This document shows, piece after piece, positions 62,826-64,000 of a stretch of 64,000 bases of DNA; positions within the stretch are counted from its first letter, which is position 1; each line of letters starts with the position of its first letter. Source of the DNA: JAMLHH01 sp037189845. GTDB lineage: Bacteria; Bacteroidota; Bacteroidia; Chitinophagales; JADIYW01. Under the pieces are notes generated by a model. That model did no database searches. It saw only the letters and a list, made by a program, of their open reading frames with translations, and had not been told where the DNA came from. The stretch is from positions 1-64,000 of the forward strand of contig JBBCIS010000007.1 of the NCBI GenBank assembly GCA_037189845.1, written 5' to 3'. Made by a program: the position numbers and the translations under genes.

Positions 62826-63701
62826 GTGAACAAATACACCATTGCAGGAATTGCTTTACTTGTTTTGATAGTAGCCGGTACTACTTTTTTTATTACCAAG
62901 GCCACCATGCAGCTCGAAATTGACAAAGCTGTTCAGATACATATCAATGAAAAAGTACCGCTGGAAGCACAGATAGACAGTACTATCATGATAGCTTTGA
63001 TGAACGATCTACAAACTAAAATAAAGGTAAATGATGAGCTAAAAATCAGACTGAATGAACGGTTTGACGTTCCTCTCCAAATGGAGCTGCTGGTTCCGCT
63101 GAATACAGAAATATTTATGGATCAGGTGCTGGATCTGGAATTTGACTTACCGGTAGACATTTCACTTAATCAGGATGAAATGCCTTTGAAAAATCTGGTC
63201 ATTCCATTTAATCAAAAGTTGATGATCACAGATTCGCTGGCAGTAGATTTCTCTATCCCTTTAGAAACAAAAATCCGAACCAACTTCAAAAGATTTTTCA
63301 ATATCAATCTTCCTGTAAAGGCAGATATTCCTGTCGCTCAGAAAATCCCGGTTCATCAACCTCTGCAGGTCAATGATACGCTGACCCTTAGTATGCAGGA
63401 TTATAATATTCCTCTGCGCACAATTATTCCGGTAGTTGCGAAAGTACCTGTAAAACAAAAAGTGAAAATCCAGGGGGAATTGCTCGTTCCTGTCAATCAG
63501 ATGGTATCTATTCCTCTTTCGAAGGTCATATCCACCCCTGTCTTAGAATCTTTCACCGCTCAGGTAACAACGACCAATGATTTAGAAACAGCCTTTAAAT
63601 CCAGTCTGAAAGCGAGTGCAACGTTTAACGGACCGCTGAGAGTAGAAAAAATGGATTCATTGATTATTGATCCTACCAGAATTCAGATTAAAATGAAATA
63701 G
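62826..63701 (+). CDS. Membrane-anchored protein with beta-strand repeats, unknown function
   Basis: 291 residues; starts with GTG, no in-frame ATG nearby upstream. One N-terminal helix (about 5-25, IAGIALLVLIVAGTTFFI) anchors a periplasmic region made of repeated short strands with Pro at regular places: VPLQMELLVPL, LPVDISL, IPLETKI, LPVKADIPV, VPVKQKV, LVPVNQMVSIPL. No named domain recognised. It stands alone between the repeat region and the convergent XRE gene. Confidence 0.72.
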   Translation: MNKYTIAGIALLVLIVAGTTFFITKATMQLEIDKAVQIHINEKVPLEAQIDSTIMIALMNDLQTKIKVNDELKIRLNERFDVPLQMELLVPLNTEIFMDQVLDLEFDLPVDISLNQDEMPLKNLVIPFNQKLMITDSLAVDFSIPLETKIRTNFKRFFNINLPVKADIPVAQKIPVHQPLQVNDTLTLSMQDYNIPLRTIIPVVAKVPVKQKVKIQGELLVPVNQMVSIPLSKVISTPVLESFTAQVTTTNDLETAFKSSLKASATFNGPLRVEKMDSLIIDPTRIQIKMK

Positions 63702-63737
63702 GCTATGTGTCATGTAGCTTATGATTTACCGGAAGAG

Positions 63738-64000
63738 CTATCGATCTGCCTCTTCCAGTAATTTTATTATTTTCTCTTTATCATCCAGATTCTTTTCCAG
63801 TCTTGTGATAAATCTGTGCAAATCATTTATTCTTTCCTGCAGTTCTTTATACAAAACCTGATCATAAGGATATTGCGGACTACTGAGCTGATAAGCAGCA
63901 GCAGGTTCACTAAATTGCTGAGGCAACCGCAACACAGGTGTATGCCCATATAAAACGAACGAAGGATTTACTCCATAATGTTCTGCAAGCTTATGAACTG
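63738..64000 (-). CDS. XRE-type helix-turn-helix regulator, 5' end outside the window
   Basis: The frame stays open through the right edge. Reading in from the edge it gives VHKLAEHYGVNPSFVLYGHTPVL, the end of an XRE/Cro-type helix-turn-helix domain (VNPSFVLYG is the usual exit), then LPQQFSEP and a C-terminal coiled coil (YKELQERINDLHRFITRLEKNLDDKEKIIKLLEEA). Such short regulators with a coiled-coil tail are common in Bacteroidota. The DNA-contact helices lie mostly beyond the edge. Confidence 0.8.
   Translation of the reverse strand, partial: VHKLAEHYGVNPSFVLYGHTPVLRLPQQFSEPAAAYQLSSPQYPYDQVLYKELQERINDLHRFITRLEKNLDDKEKIIKLLEEADR

Overview
The window looks like chromosomal DNA from a low-GC member of the Bacteroidota (Sphingobacteriales, Chitinophagales or Flavobacteriales type; the lineage cannot be fixed from this stretch). 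The evidence is a type IX secretion sorting domain followed by a PorP/SprF protein, Bat aerotolerance genes, many SCKK-type lipoproteins, TATCTTTG-type -7 promoter boxes, a mevalonate-pathway cluster with a GYDIA-type GHMP kinase, and an ExbB-ExbD-ExbD-TonB-TonB run. I see no tRNA, rRNA, CRISPR array, prophage or transposase gene.

Layout. 1-1864: tail of a secreted T9SS substrate plus a PorP-OmpA fusion. 2129-9335: surface polysaccharide genes (two glycosyltransferases, FkbM and class I methyltransferases, a YfhO-like membrane protein). 9351-12457: FemAB-like acyltransferase and prolyl oligopeptidase. 12580-16546: TonB energy-transduction genes. 17350-22217: lipoprotein, two-component system, prolyl-tRNA synthetase. 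22329-26660: Gly/Trp-rich lipoprotein, FadL-like porin, MeaB GTPase, TrmN6-like methyltransferase. 26657-31780: redox membrane protein, small Cys-rich lipoprotein, serine hydrolase, transglutaminase-like protein, acyl-CoA synthetase. 32497-38525: aminotransferase, flippase, EnvC-like protein, DUF4292 lipoprotein, 2OG oxygenase. 38662-46716: seven-gene MoxR/Bat operon with overlapping or nearly abutting genes. 47024-51490: Na/Pi-type transporter, second lipoprotein, second 2OG oxygenase with an amino-acid permease. 51656-55956: mevalonate cluster. 56161-62136: rlmN, then rimP-nusA-infB. The right end holds a repeat element, a membrane-anchored repeat protein and an XRE-type regulator cut by the window edge.

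The most unusual signal is a leader of about 135-150 nt in front of two weakly similar lipoprotein genes 30 kb apart on opposite strands (17976-18109 minus; 48202-48352 plus). Several blocks are identical between the two, although the proteins have diverged strongly, and I do not recognise the element as a known riboswitch. It is the best candidate here for an undescribed cis-acting element. A second noteworthy signal is a family of nested-palindrome repeats. Two copies share one architecture with compensated hairpin differences, and one copy is bounded by perfect 18-bp inverted repeats.
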